DNA of 64,000 bases, from positions 1 to 64,000 of the forward strand of contig WNNJ02000188.1 in assembly GCA_012934845.2 (NCBI GenBank), read 5' to 3'. A program made the position numbers and the translations under genes. Below, piece after piece: positions 44,394 to 55,677 of the stretch (position 1 is the first letter of the stretch; the number at the start of each line of letters is the position of its first letter). The notes under the pieces were generated by a model, which did no database searches, was not told the DNA's origin, and saw only the letters and a list, made by a program, of their open reading frames with translations. The stretch comes from Pomphorhynchus laevis (Eukaryota > Acanthocephala > Palaeacanthocephala > Echinorhynchida > Pomphorhynchidae).

Positions 44394-44500
44394 TCGATCA
44401 AAATGGAAATCACATCAAATAGAATGGAAAACACATCGATCAAAATGGAAATCACATCAAATAGAATGGAAAACACATCGATCAATATGGAAATCACATT
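44394..44500. repeat. 42-bp tandem repeat in RLE-LINE tail
   Basis: Two and a half units of 42 bp, each made of two related 21-mers (atcaaaatggaaatcacatc and aatagaatggaaaacacatc). The parallel site in the other copy (38155-38260) holds single, diverged 21-mers. The minus strand is open only because of the repeat. Confidence 0.8.
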
Positions 44501-45600
44501 GATAAAAAAGCATGACACATTGAACAAAATAAGATTAACATTGACATAAGACACATAAGTTGAAATTGAATATGGACTTGACAATATTTTGAATTGGCCA
44601 GAAGGACGCAGACCAAAATATATTTATTTTTGTTAAATTTAATAAAACAATTTCCTATTCGAAATATCTTGGTATTAAGTGTAAAGCAGAATGTTATAGT
44701 ATTTTAAAAAAGAAAAGAAATCACTATTTTATACTGCATATAGTATATAAGAGCACATTTAAAATATTGTATTATATAGGGAATTAAAATATATTATATA
44801 ACATAACACTCACAGAGTGTATTTAAATTTTTAGATTCCAATTAGATTTGGTATGCCTGGCATTGGATTTGTGCTGATATGTATATCGATTCTTTAATTA
44901 GTCTTCTATGTGCATGTCCTTTAATACAAATAAACTCGATTCTTTTGAAATTGATATTACGGTCGTATCCAAATTGAAATTTTTCGATGGTAAAGATTTA
45001 CGTAGATCAATTTAAGGAGCATATTGTTTATTATATGCTTGCATATTATAACTTACCACTAGTAACAAGAAATCCTTAGTATTATTAGTGATAACAATAA
45101 TTTAAAACATTTTGTCTAAGTGGCCAATTGCATTGGAAACAATTTGCTAAAGTTTTTTATAGTTAATATTTAATATATTAAAGTATATTATTAATATTAT
45201 TAAAATTCTGTAACCACAGTTGGTCAAAAAGCCCATAAATAGGTAAGATTACAAACAATTAAATTAATTACAGGCATGTCCAAACAAAGCATTAATTCAA
45301 TATAGATCGTCTAATAACCATAGAAGGTATCCTTCCAGGCACTTCTTAAACTGGTTCACAATAGATGGGCATACTCTTTACGGCATAAGTATGTTCTAAA
45401 GTCCAACAACACGCTTAGATAGGCGCATGTCCGGGTGTGGTGAATTCGAGGCGTTTGCAACATCAGAGGATGACCGCACATGTGATTCAATCTCGAAGGC
45501 GTAGAAGATTATTAAGAGGATGGCTCATATCGTGAAGTATATGCCATACAATGATCAAATCACCACGATCACGCATATATCAATCTTTCTTGGCGACTTC
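44501..45600. other. RLE-LINE tail, then spacer
   Basis: 44501-44940 continues the tail shared with 37733-38760. 45250-45560 is GC-richer and on the minus strand reads NQFKKCLEGYLLWLLDDL near 45350, weakly like a LINE C-terminus. Nothing firm. Confidence 0.35.
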
Positions 45601-47815
45601 TATCGTTCAATCGTTCTTGGCGACTTCAACATCCGCTTCTACCGTCCCTTCTCCACCGAGTCCATACAGTACATTAACATTCTATAAACTATAACTACAA
45701 ACCCATATCAACTGCCCCCACACATATCCTTGGCGGGGCACTCGACATCATCGCTGTCCTCGATCATTTTGCTGCCTACACCTCATTGTTCTTTGTCCTT
45801 AATCCCTTCGCTCGTTCTACGCGACTTCAATATCCGCCTAGACCGCCCCTCTTCCACAGATTCCATCCGGTTCATAAACATTCTATCCAACTACAATTAC
45901 AAACTAATCTCCACTGCCCACACACATATCCTTGCTGGGGCACTCGACATAATCGCCGTCCCCGATCATTTTGCTGCCAACACCTCACTGTCCATCTCTG
46001 ATCCTGGTCTATCTGATCACTTTCTTATCACCCTTGATCTCACTCGCAACCACACCCCTCCTCACACACCTACAATCCTACGTCGCCCTTGGAGAAATCT
46101 TGATCTTTCCCTTCTCCGCTCTACCTTACTCAAATCGTATCTATCCTATCCCACAATAACATATTCCTCTCCTCACGATCTCGCCTTTCTTTTCGACTCT
46201 GAACTCACATCCACTCTCGATCTTATCTTGCCCTTCAAGCTTCACCCTCACCGTCGCTTGCACCGTGCCCCATGGTTTGACATCCAATGCCTACTCTCAA
46301 AGCATCTACTCCATCATGCTTTTCGAGCCTATCACCGCTCTATCAGACGTGATTTCCGCTCGATCACTCCATCTTTCCGTGATTCCTATCTTGCTCTTAG
46401 CCGGTCTCATCTCAACCTACTACGAACAAAATGCAACTCTTTCTGGCAGCATAAAATCAACACTTTATTAAACTCCAAGTCTCTCTGACATACTTTTAAC
46501 TCAATCCTTGCTTGCTTCTCTTCGCCTTGCAACATCAATCCCCATGATTATTCGTCATTTCTCTAGACCAAAGTATCCACGTTGCTCTCTCTCACACCCC
46601 GGACCTTATCCTATCCCACTTTGCCCCGCCTAGCCTCATTATCGCCGAACCCTTTCATCTTATCCATGTCTCATCTACCGAAGTCTCATCTGTCCTCATG
46701 TTCTTGCCCAACAAAAACTCACCTGCACATCCCCTGCCTACCCACATACTTAAATCCATTTGCTTATCGATATCCCCTTTTCTCACAACCTTGTTTAACT
46801 CGTCCATCCGCAGTCGTATCTTCCCTTCATACTGAAAATCCGCAATCGTTTACCCCTCCTTAAGAAATAATCGTTCGACCCCTCTCTTTCTTCTAGCTAT
46901 CGCCCAATTTCACTACTCCCTACTCTTTCTGAACTCTTAGAACGCCTCATCTTAATCAGATCAACGCTTTTCTGTCCACATCCAATCTGTACCCTCCTTT
47001 CCAATCCGCTTTTCGCTCTTAACACTCCACAGAAATTGCATTCATGAAAGTTTATAACGACTTTCTCATTTCTCGAGGCAATGCTCTATATAGTGTTCTC
47101 ATCTCCCTAGACCTCTTATCCGCCTTCAACATCGTCGACCACTCCATCCTCCTTTCTCGCCTTCGTTATGATTACGGATTTTATTTCTCCTCCGTAGCAT
47201 GGTTTGCCTCATATCTATCTGACCGTTCTTTTCGCGTCTGTTCTAATTCATCATCATCCTCCCATCCCTATTTTTTGCGGGGTCTCACAAGATTCAGTCC
47301 TAGGGTCCCTGCTTTTCTCTCTTCTACTTGGCGATCTCTCTCCATCAGCCTAACTCTACACCGAATAATCAACACCGCCGTTCGAGTGCTCTTTCGTCTC
47401 CGTCGCTTCGACCACACATCCACATATCTTGCCTAACTCTCCTGGCCAACCATCCACATCCGCATCAAACTCCGCCTTCTCGTAACTTTTCGTCACATCG
47501 CTGTCGGATCCCCATCGTTCATCAACCTTCCTTTTTAGACGACATTCGCCCCACCTCGCTATCGCTGCGTTCCCGTCATACCTTCTTACTCCACTTTCCA
47601 AATTACTCCAACAACAACGGTATCTGATCCTTCCTCGTCGCCGCCCCACTTGCCTGGAATCAACTCTCTCGACGTCCGCCGCGCTCCTTCCTTTATCACA
47701 TTCAAACACCTCCTCCGTTCACACCTTCTCGACACATGATTTACATTTTTGTTTTGTTGTGGTCATGTAAGCGTGCGCTTGCACGCATTTGCCATGTTAA
47801 AATAAATCTTTTTTT
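45600..47815 (+). mobile_element. CR1/L2-like LINE with internal duplication and deletion
   Basis: Endonuclease (45730-46488), RT start near 46700-47340 (MKVYNDFLISRGNALYSVLI, DLLSAFNIVDHSILLSRLRY), then a jump at about 47345 straight into the C-terminal domain (RIINTAVRVLFRLRRFDHTS), so the YADD region is missing. Ends with the family 3' tail at 47740-47815. The endonuclease core segment appears twice in tandem (45612-45797 and 45810-45992). Confidence 0.82.
45730..46488 (+). pseudogene. LINE endonuclease C-half and linker
   Basis: 252 codons: LVLRDFNIRLDRPSSTDSIR, HILAGALDIIAVPDHFAANT, LSISDPGLSDHFLITLDLTR (SDH block), then a linker with FKLHPHRRLHRAPWFDIQCL and SHLNLLRTKCNSFWQHKIN. The D at the catalytic GDFN position is kept as RDFN. 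Paralogue of 17059-17793. Confidence 0.75.
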
Positions 47816-47819
47816 TATA

Positions 47820-48190
47820 TCGTAATGTAGGAATTTCAAGAACATTTAGGAGTTACATGTATGAAAGATGCTCCAAATTTCGATCACCTTGATAGCATAT
47901 CTTAATATAACTTCGAGACGTCTACGCTCACTTATTGTAATTGGTAACAACTAGTTGAGCAATAGAGAAGAACCGGTAGTACCAAACCAAATACGAGTGG
48001 AGCCAAGCATTAGCTAACTCCATTCAGTAGGAACTTTAAGAACATTTAGGCGTAAGACGTACGAAAAATGTTCCAAATTTCGATCGAGTTTTGAAAGTAC
48101 CACATAATAGCTTTAAATATTAATAATTAATCATTATTAAATAATTTTTGGATCTAAATGCCATTTCCAGAAAAAAGAAATTGAATATTT
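47820..48190. other. Spacer with a short direct repeat
   Basis: aggaatttcaagaacattta near 47828 recurs as aggaactttaagaacattta near 48029, each followed by tgctccaaatttcgatc-like sequence. No gene. Confidence 0.4.
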
Positions 48191-48194
48191 CTTC

Positions 48195-48720
48195 GATATT
48201 TCGTTCGCTAACCGCGGACATTTTTAAGAAGTATCTGAAACAATAAAAAATAAAGTTACAATGTATGAAAAACAAAATCATTTTGGACATTCAAATTTGG
48301 TTTGAAGAACTTTATCGCGACAGCCTCCATAACTAATCAGCGTTTTAAGTTAGGCTCGGAAATCAAAACTGACACATTGTCAAAGTCGATGTCATGACTA
48401 GTTTGATAATCATGGTCTGCTAATGCCGACTGCACTGATGTTGTGAGTATTCTTATGTTCTTTTAATCTTGTTTTGAGCGTACGTCCAATTTGTCCTATG
48501 TATATACTTATACAATCCCTACACCCAACACTATAGACTACACCCATCTTCTCAAAATTAGTTCTTAGTTTGGTGACTAGTGCATCAAGATGATAAGTAC
48601 ATCGTGTACCATAAAACATTTTTAATGGTAATCCTGATTGAAAAACGTATCTGCTTATTTTATTAAGTATGTCCTCACTACCCATTGCGGGAATATAAAC
48701 GCAGTGTTTTAATTATTGAG
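48195..48720 (-). mobile_element. Penelope-like element 3' part with GIY-YIG domain and terminal motif
   Basis: Minus strand: GIY-YIG frame 48685-48410, continuing out of frame as ALADHDYQTSHDIDFDN near 48420-48370, then a 3' motif at 48195-48245 reading gtccgcggttagcgaacgaa. That last motif (GUCCGC/GCGAAC stem followed by GAAA and UAUC) is the counterpart of the hammerhead-like core in the foldback elements. A PLE terminus after the endonuclease is the expected order. Confidence 0.75.
48410..48685 (-). CDS. PLE GIY-YIG endonuclease domain
   Basis: 91 codons. G48-V-V-Y51 and Y62-I-G64 form the two halves of the GIY-YIG motif (MGVVYSVGCRDCISIYIGQ), with R68 and R73 (GRTLKTRLKEHK) in the catalytic arginine helix. 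Cys55 and Cys58 match the PLE-specific CCHH linker region. Upstream SRYVFQSGLPLKMFYGTRCT is the usual PLE lead-in. In full-length PLEs this domain cuts target DNA for RT priming. Here the RT part is absent, so it is a fragment. Confidence 0.75.
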   Translation of the reverse strand: MGSEDILNKISRYVFQSGLPLKMFYGTRCTYHLDALVTKLRTNFEKMGVVYSVGCRDCISIYIGQIGRTLKTRLKEHKNTHNISAVGISRP

Positions 48721-48827
48721 GGCAAATTCAGACGGATTGCGCAGAAGTGTGAATGCGTTCTTTTGTTTTCTTAATGATTTTGTGTAAGACATCTATTGGG
48801 TAGTCAAGAGATGTAAATGTTCTGGAG

Positions 48828-49505
48828 AGTTTGCTTAATTCGGCGTTTAATAATTAGTCATTATTTCAATGATTGCTAACGGCAGTTATTGATTGTATGT
48901 TTTAATAAAACTCGGTGGAGACACTGAAAAAACGTTAAAAATTATGACTTAAAAGTTACATGTACTCAAATACATCGAAACATACGTAAATACTAAAGAT
49001 TTCAATTTCAGATATTTTAAATGTAACAGAAAAAATTGTATAGTTTGTGATGTAATAAATAATAATTGTATCGTAAGTAATACGACAAAGAAATGTTTTT
49101 CATTAAATATTAATAATAATTGTAACTGCAATACCGCAGGTGTAGTGTATCTAATACAATGCACATGTGGATTGCAATATATAGGAAAAACATATCAAAT
49201 GTTAAAAACTAGGTTTAGGCAACACATATACAGCATAATAGTCAAACTATATTTCATAAACATATGAGATTAATAGGACATGATATTAAAAACTGTAAAT
49301 TATTTATTTTAGAACATATTATCGAAGAAAACATTTCAATATTAAATCAAAAACTATTAGAAAAAGAAGATTTTTGGATTGAAACGCTTAATTCCATGTA
49401 CCCATTAGGATTGAATGACGTGGTACAAGGAATGTAAATATTCTGAAAAGCTTGCTTAATTCGGAGTTTAATAATTAGTAATTATTTCAATGATTGCTTA
49501 CGGCA
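48828..49505 (+). mobile_element. Penelope-like GIY-YIG fragment bounded by direct repeats
   Basis: Plus strand reads AGVVYLIQCTCGLQYIGKTY (GVVY and QYIGKT, the GIY-YIG pair with C-x-C between), MLKTRFRQHI, then HMRLIGHDIKNCKLFILEHI and LLEKEDFWIETLNSMYPLGL, a standard PLE C-terminus (E-x-x-WI-x-x-L-x-x-x-x-P-x-GLN). An ~70-bp direct repeat flanks it: 48828-48895 and 49436-49505 (cttaattcggcgtttaataa type). Confidence 0.75.
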
Positions 49506-50600
49506 GTTATTGTTTAATATCTATTAAAGCACTATACATAGGTATAGTGTCTATTAATCAATTGACAGAAAATCTGGGTTAAAAATTATTTTTAAAGATC
49601 AAGATTTTTCCATTATTTAGTCACATTTAAGTGATATGATCGTATATAAACGGTATAATATATAAATATTATATAATATAAAAATATCTAATATATATTA
49701 GCTAATTACATGAAATATTAAATATGTATAATGTTAAAGATCAAGATATTTCCATTATTTAATTTATTGTACAAAAAGCTTTTTAGATTTACTTATTAAA
49801 ACAGCTTTCATATGCCTACGAATAACAAGTAATAAGATAAGATACACCGTAAATGTGTCGAATTATCAATGTTGTAAGACGGTCGTATACACAGAGCCTT
49901 AAAAATGAACTTTAAGATAATATTAGGATCTACTGCAAAATAAGTGATTTTTGAATGTATCTTTTAAAGTTTTCAATTAAGTTTATGCATTTTATACTAT
50001 AATAAATAATTATAGAATATTTTATACACATTTTTATTTATATCAAGTCAAAATTTAATACGAAAGTCTTTTCAATCATAAAATTTGTTAATAGCAGCGA
50101 GCTACAAATTGAATTTTATAATGTCATAATTGAGAGACAAATTGAAATTATATCTGCGAGTGTAATAAGTTGAAAATTAATTTGTCTGTACGAATTAAAT
50201 AATTCAGATCAGATAACTAAGTCTACGTATTTTCTACTATATAATAATCAAAAATAGAGATAAATTATAAATAATAAATAATTATAACAGATTTTACACA
50301 ATTTATATTAAGTCAAAATTTGACTAAGAAATTTAAAATAAAATTCAATTGATTTGATTGACTTATAAATAACATAGGATGTATAAGAATAAGAATTGGA
50401 GGTGCGTAGGAGACATACGTATGTATGATACGTATGTATTTATACGTACCTATGTTTATACATAAGTACGTATAAACATTTATTTATATGTTTATACAAA
50501 CATATAAATAAATGTAAAAAAAATAAACTACAATTAAAAGTAGTTTTAATTGTTGACAATATATTTATTTTATTTTATTTTTTATTTTATTTTTATAATA
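49506..50600. other. AT-rich spacer with dispersed motif
   Basis: Contains cagatcagataactaagtct at 50205-50236, a copy of the motif seen at 8667 and 11199, followed by the same AT-rich repeat as 1690-1850. A palindrome around 50480-50520 (acatttatttatatgtttat). No gene. Confidence 0.45.
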
Positions 50601-50619
50601 CCCAATTAAAAATACAAAG

Positions 50620-52390
50620 TTATGAACAAATTCATATTCTATAAATCTTAAAAATAAGTATGCAAATTTAGATTTCGCAGATATTAATGAATCGTAACAA
50701 AAACAAATTTACGTTCTGTTCGGAAATATATGTGATATATATACGTATATATATCACATATATATTATAAATATGTTAAATTCTTATATGTTATAAATAT
50801 ATATTTTATATTTATATATATTCAGGTAGACTTTTTGAGAAAAGTCTAAATGGATAAATTTGGTAGCTTATTGAATAAAAATGTTTAGTTAATACAATGC
50901 ACATATATCATCAATGTATCGAAACATATATTTCATATATTTATATTGTTTAGATTTAGTTTTTACACAGTTATGAACAAATTCATATTCTATAAAGCTT
51001 AAAAACAAGTCAGCTATAATTTGGCTACTATTACTTCCCATTGGAACACCTTTTATTTGCCTAAATATAGATGTCCTTACCTTTAAATAATTTTGATTTA
51101 TCAAAATATTTAAGGATTCTATAAATTCAAATCAATTGTACATGCTATAAATGTGCTCACTAATTGAATAAAAATTATTAGAATTAAATACACATATATC
51201 ATCAATATATCCGAAACATATATTTCATATATTTATATAGTTTAGATTTAGTTTTTACACAGTGATGAACAAATTTATATTTTATAAAGCTTAAAAATAA
51301 GTAAGCTATAATTGGGCTACTATTATCACCCATTGGAACACCTTTAATTTGTCTAAATATAGATGTCCCTACTTTTAAATAATTTTGATTTATCAAAATA
51401 TTTAAGGATTCTATTATTTCAATAATAATATAAATTATTTATATGTTTATACAAACATATAAATAAATGTAAAAGTAGTTTTAATTGTTGATAATATTTT
51501 TATTTTATTTTTTTATTTTATTTAAAAATACAAAGTTATGAACAAATTCAAAAATAAACTAAATAATTCTCCATTATCAGAACAAGAAATAATTGCGTAA
51601 TATTTATTTAATATAATTTTAAATTTATTTTATAGTAACCTAGTTTAAAATATGTATCTATTAAATTATTTAAATGATTTTGAAGAAAGCCAATATCATT
51701 ACATATTGTTGCAATTCTTAAAATTTCATTATTTAATGTATTATATTTTATATTATATGGTATGCATGAATGCTCATAGATACATATTTTAAACTAGGTT
51801 ACTATAAAAATAACATCAAGCAGAAAATAGTAAAATATATAAATCAACACAATAATATAAAGAATAAATTTAAACTCTTAAGTGGCAAATTTTTATGGAT
51901 GGATAATAAATAATATACTTTGTATTTGAACTGCTATGCTATCAGGTTTCGGCCCCTAATTCCTCAACCCAACATAGCAGCGAGGCCAAATGCATGCTAA
52001 TGATGTATTTCCTCTGAAATTACTCTCTAGTATCTTATTCTAATACAAAGTATATTATTTATTATCCATACATAAACATTTGCCACTTAAGAGTTTAAAT
52101 TTATTTTTAATATTATTGTGTTGATTTATATATTTTACTATTTTCTGTTTGATGTTATTTTTATAGTAACCTAGTTTAAAATATGTATCTATTAAATTAT
52201 TTAAATGATTTTGAAGAAAGCCAATATCATTACATATTGTTGCAATTCCTAAAATTCCATTATTTAAGGTATTATATTTTATATTATATGGTATGCATGA
52301 ATACTCATGCAAATATATGCTTCTTTTAAAATTGAATATGCTATCTTTACGATATAAATTAAAAGTAGTTTTAATTGATATATATTAAAT
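50620..52390 (-). mobile_element. Clustered Penelope-like RT fragments, minus strand
   Basis: RT pieces 51104-50889 (INQNYLKVRTSIFRQIKGVP, then EFVHNCVKTKSKQ and MFRYIDDICALY) and 51396-51202 (KGVPMGDNSSPIIAYLFLSF), plus thumb pieces at 51778-51620 and 52312-52055 (MHEYSCIPYNIKYNTLNNGI). A short plus-strand thumb piece (51779-51925) sits head to head with its minus copy. The segments repeat rather than continue, so several truncated insertions overlap. Tail motif at 51945-52030. Confidence 0.75.
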
Positions 52391-52399
52391 GTAGAAAAC

Positions 52400-53760
52400 A
52401 TTAAATTAGTAAAAAACATTTAATGTAGAAAAATAAATGCTAAATGTTGAAAAATAATACTCCTTTAAAGAAACTCATTTATTTTATTAAAAGTTTTGTT
52501 AAAATATTTAATAAAGCTAAAATTTATAAATGTATAAATTTGTTTTCCAAAACTGCTACACTTGGAGCAATTTTGGAAATTATAGTAAACAAAATAAAGA
52601 TAAATAATAAATAATTTTATAATATTTTAAAGAATTTATATTTATATAATGAGAGAAATATTGAAAAAAATTGTTGTCGTTGAACTAGACCTGATTGTCT
52701 CTTGCTATTTAAAATTTAAAAAATGATCAGGATGGATATATTGCTAATATTTTATTTACTATGGATTAAAAATTCTTCGCTTTGTAGTTTAAAATTTATA
52801 TTTAATAATATTTTGTTGATTTTTAAATTGTAAATTTAATATTTTAATGATATGTATTTAGTTTATAATTCTCCATTATCAGCAAAAAAAGAATTTATCT
52901 TACTTTCTTGAAAATTAGAAGAAAATAATAATGTTGTATCAACATTAAATAACAGCAGATTCATCAGAAAACGAATTAGTGGTAATCAGGATGATCTCCT
53001 ATTTTATCAGTTTTCGGTATATATTCTAAATAATAACTAATGGCAAAATGTCTAATTCATTAAAAATGACTAATTTATTTAGTCAATAAATTCTATGTAA
53101 ATTAATTTACTAATATAATATATTTTCTCTAAACTAGCTTATAATTTCAGGGAACCGTAATAATCATTGCGAATTATGGCGACCGAATTGATATTTCACT
53201 TGGAGCAATTTTGGAAAATAAAGTTATATCTGGACGCTTGACAATTCTTGATCATTAGATTAGTAGACAATAATATAGTAACTGTTATTTAAATAGAAAT
53301 GAAACTTCTTGAAATAAGCTTTCAACAAGTTTAAGACAGTTAAATGAATAAATAAAAATTTGATGGAGTTGATTTATTTCACTAATTTTTAAAAGGGGGT
53401 ATTCACGATCAAACAAATCGAAATGCTATATCAAACTACTAACATTTGTAAAATAACTTTGACCGTGTATAGCCTAAAGAAATTTGTAAAAGTTTTATTT
53501 TTCAAAAAAGTACTATTCTTCCTTACATGAAAATTTGTAAAAGTCAAATTTGTCACCAAATAAAATGTCGTGCAAATCATAATGAAGGATAATCAGTGTT
53601 TTGGAAAAATTCAAAAGAATGATGAGGCACTTCAATAATGGACATTTCCGCTTTTGTAAATATCAATTGCACTTTGAAAATTGAACGACACTAGTTGAAA
53701 ATGTTCAAAATACCTGCTTTGATGATTACACTGCTGACTTATATAGTTTGAATATTTATA
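52400..53760. other. AT-rich spacer
   Basis: No gene recognised. 52590-52650 repeats the AT-rich element of 1690-1850. If 53766-53860 is a terminal exon, part of this could be its intron. Confidence 0.35.
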
Positions 53761-53765
53761 TTTAG

Positions 53766-53860
53766 GAGACGCGGTCTATCCGGCTTACCCAGGACATTAC
53801 TCGATTTATCCCCAAGCACATTTACACCCACTTTACTCCGTACATAACCCCACCTGTTAA
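53766..53860 (+). CDS. Candidate terminal exon, Tyr/Pro-rich C-terminus
   Basis: A tttatatttag acceptor-like end at 53765 is followed by a GC-richer stretch that in one frame encodes DAVYPAYPGHYSIYPQAHLH and PLYSVHNPTC, then TAA at 53858. Regularly spaced YP/HP pairs resemble low-complexity C-termini of RNA-binding or transcription proteins, but no domain is present. The composition contrast with the surrounding AT-rich DNA and the splice-like boundary are the evidence. The upstream exons are not identified. Confidence 0.35.
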
Positions 53861-54099
53861 AATTTAAACTTTTAAATATTAACACTCCTCTCTATCTCAA
53901 GGTCTTCTAACCCTAGTTAAATGCTCGTTAAGATCTTCCATCCTGTTAAACTATTCTTGTCTGGCCTTGTCTTGCTTAGTTATATCACTCTGTAAGAACG
54001 GTAAACGCATCAGCATAGCCAATATCTATATACGGTCGGGAGAAATTCACAAGAACCGTGACTCCTGGATCGTATATTGGGTAGTGGTTATGACATGAT

Positions 54100-54566
54100 A
54101 CTTGGTGACTTCAACGACTGAACTGGTCGTTGAATGTCTTATTCACAAACCACCGTCTTCCACCTTTCATTACTCAACAACTAATTATCTCCTCGACATA
54201 TTACTGATACATAAGATGTGGTTGTTGAAACCCATCTGTACTGAGCAGTCGCGCCAAAAACTGACTACCTCTCATGACTTAATTCGTTGGCGGATAGCGA
54301 AAGATACGTTGCTTAGAAGGAGGTTTCACTTTGATCCCATCAGAGTGGATTTCTTTCAGGTAGCTATCCAACTGTTCCCCCGAATTGGTAATGACAGTTT
54401 GACCGAATTTAATTCCTACCCCGCGCCGCAAGATACCGCGTTGCTTTCTACTACCAATAAAGGTCGCATTTACAATCCCACTCCAACAAAACTCAAGTTC
54501 CTGGCTAAAGTGCTACACCTTCCCAATCTCTCTGTTTCTGCCAGACAGGCCCTCTCGAATCAATAA
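54100..54566 (+). other. Unrecognised coding-like repeat, copy 1
   Basis: 154 open codons with RWRIAKDTLLRRRFHFDPIR, VDFFQVAIQLFPRIGNDSLT, EFNSYPAPQDTALLSTTNKG and RIYNPTPTKLKF. A diverged second copy at 57395-57610 keeps TQFNSYLYLKATKLLSTTNK. Two related copies suggest a mobile element. Upstream ILGDFND near 54100 hints at a LINE endonuclease, but it is too little to assign. Confidence 0.4.
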
Positions 54567-54594
54567 TGCAGCTCGAGATAGAGGTTCTAGCTGA

Positions 54595-55677
54595 GCAGGG
54601 ATATGGCAAGCCTTGCTCACCTTAAAACTTCTCAGTCTACTTTTGGAAGATATTCAAGAAAGAGAAGTTTGTCTGCTGGAACGAATGGGCTATGTTTCAG
54701 ATATCCTGTACTCTTAGGGTCAACTTCCGGGCACAACCAATCCTGGAAGACAGTTTAGCATACAACCAAAACTATATATATATTAAATGGTGTTGCTTGA
54801 TAGACTGGACTTCGATTCACGACTTTCAGTCACCATGTCACTTCTAGACGACCACTTCAGCATCGAAATGATGAGTACCCGGCAACACTCATCAGTAGAA
54901 TGAGGTACACACTGGTCGTTTCGGTTGCCTGTGTGACATTGTGAATAAAGGCGTTTCCGACACTTTGCTTAATTGTCTGAGGCTTTCGCTCTTAACCAGA
55001 TCGAATTGCTGTGCGGACCATCCTTAAACACTAGGCAGAGGTTGTTGCTGAATTGTCGCTGCACTCGTTGGATCCTAAATGGATACGGCAGGTATAATAG
55101 TAATGCACGAATGTGCTGAGTAGACAACGGTCCAGGATTTCTTACGAAATACGGCATTTATACTAAATGGTGTTGCTTGATAGACTGGACTTCGATTCAC
55201 GACTTTCAGTCACCATGACAATTCAGCAACAACCTCTGCCTAGTGTTTAAGGATGGTCCGCACAGCAATTCGATCTGGTTAAGAGCGAAAGCCTCAGACA
55301 ATTAAGCAAAGTGTCGGAAACGCCTTTATTCACAATGTCACAGGCAACCGAAACGACCAGTGTGTACCTCATTCTACTGATGAGTGTTGCCGGGTACTCA
55401 TCATTTCGATGCTGAAGTGGTCGTCTAGAAGTGACATGGTGACTGAAAGTCGTGAATCGAAGTCCAGTCTATCAAGCAACACCATTTAGTATATATATAG
55501 TTTTGGTTGTATGCTAAACTGTCTTCCAGGATTGGTTGTGCCCGGAAGTTGACCCCAAGAGTACAGGATATCTGAAACATAGCCCATTCGTTCCAGCAGA
55601 CAAACTTCTCTTTCTTGAATATCTTCTAAAAGTAGACTGAGAAGTTTTAAGGTGAGCAAGGCTTGCCATATCCCTGC
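54595..55677. repeat. Large inverted repeat, ~463-bp arms
   Basis: Left arm 54595-55057 and right arm 55217-55677 are reverse complements with very few differences (for example ctcttagggt against the complement of accccaagag). The 159-bp spacer ends with a direct copy (55155-55216) of a segment also in the left arm (ggtgttgcttgatagactgg, 54788 on). No recognisable coding beyond weak frames (KDGPHSNSIWLRAKAS minus). The right arm joins directly to a ribozyme-repeat fragment. Confidence 0.9.

Noticed and set aside
44252-44584. Hydrophobic 110-residue minus-strand frame that looks like membrane segments
   Set aside because: The reading is produced by the 21-bp tandem repeat inside a LINE tail; the parallel frame at 38117-38317 has the same cause.
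51945-51995. A third hammerhead in the PLE tail
   Set aside because: A closing stem and GAAA are present, but no CUGANGA core in either copy; kept only as a conserved structured tail.
54595-55677. A DNA transposon with long terminal inverted repeats
   Set aside because: No transposase-like frame, no short target duplication seen at the outer ends, and the spacer holds a third partial copy of the arm, which suggests rearrangement.
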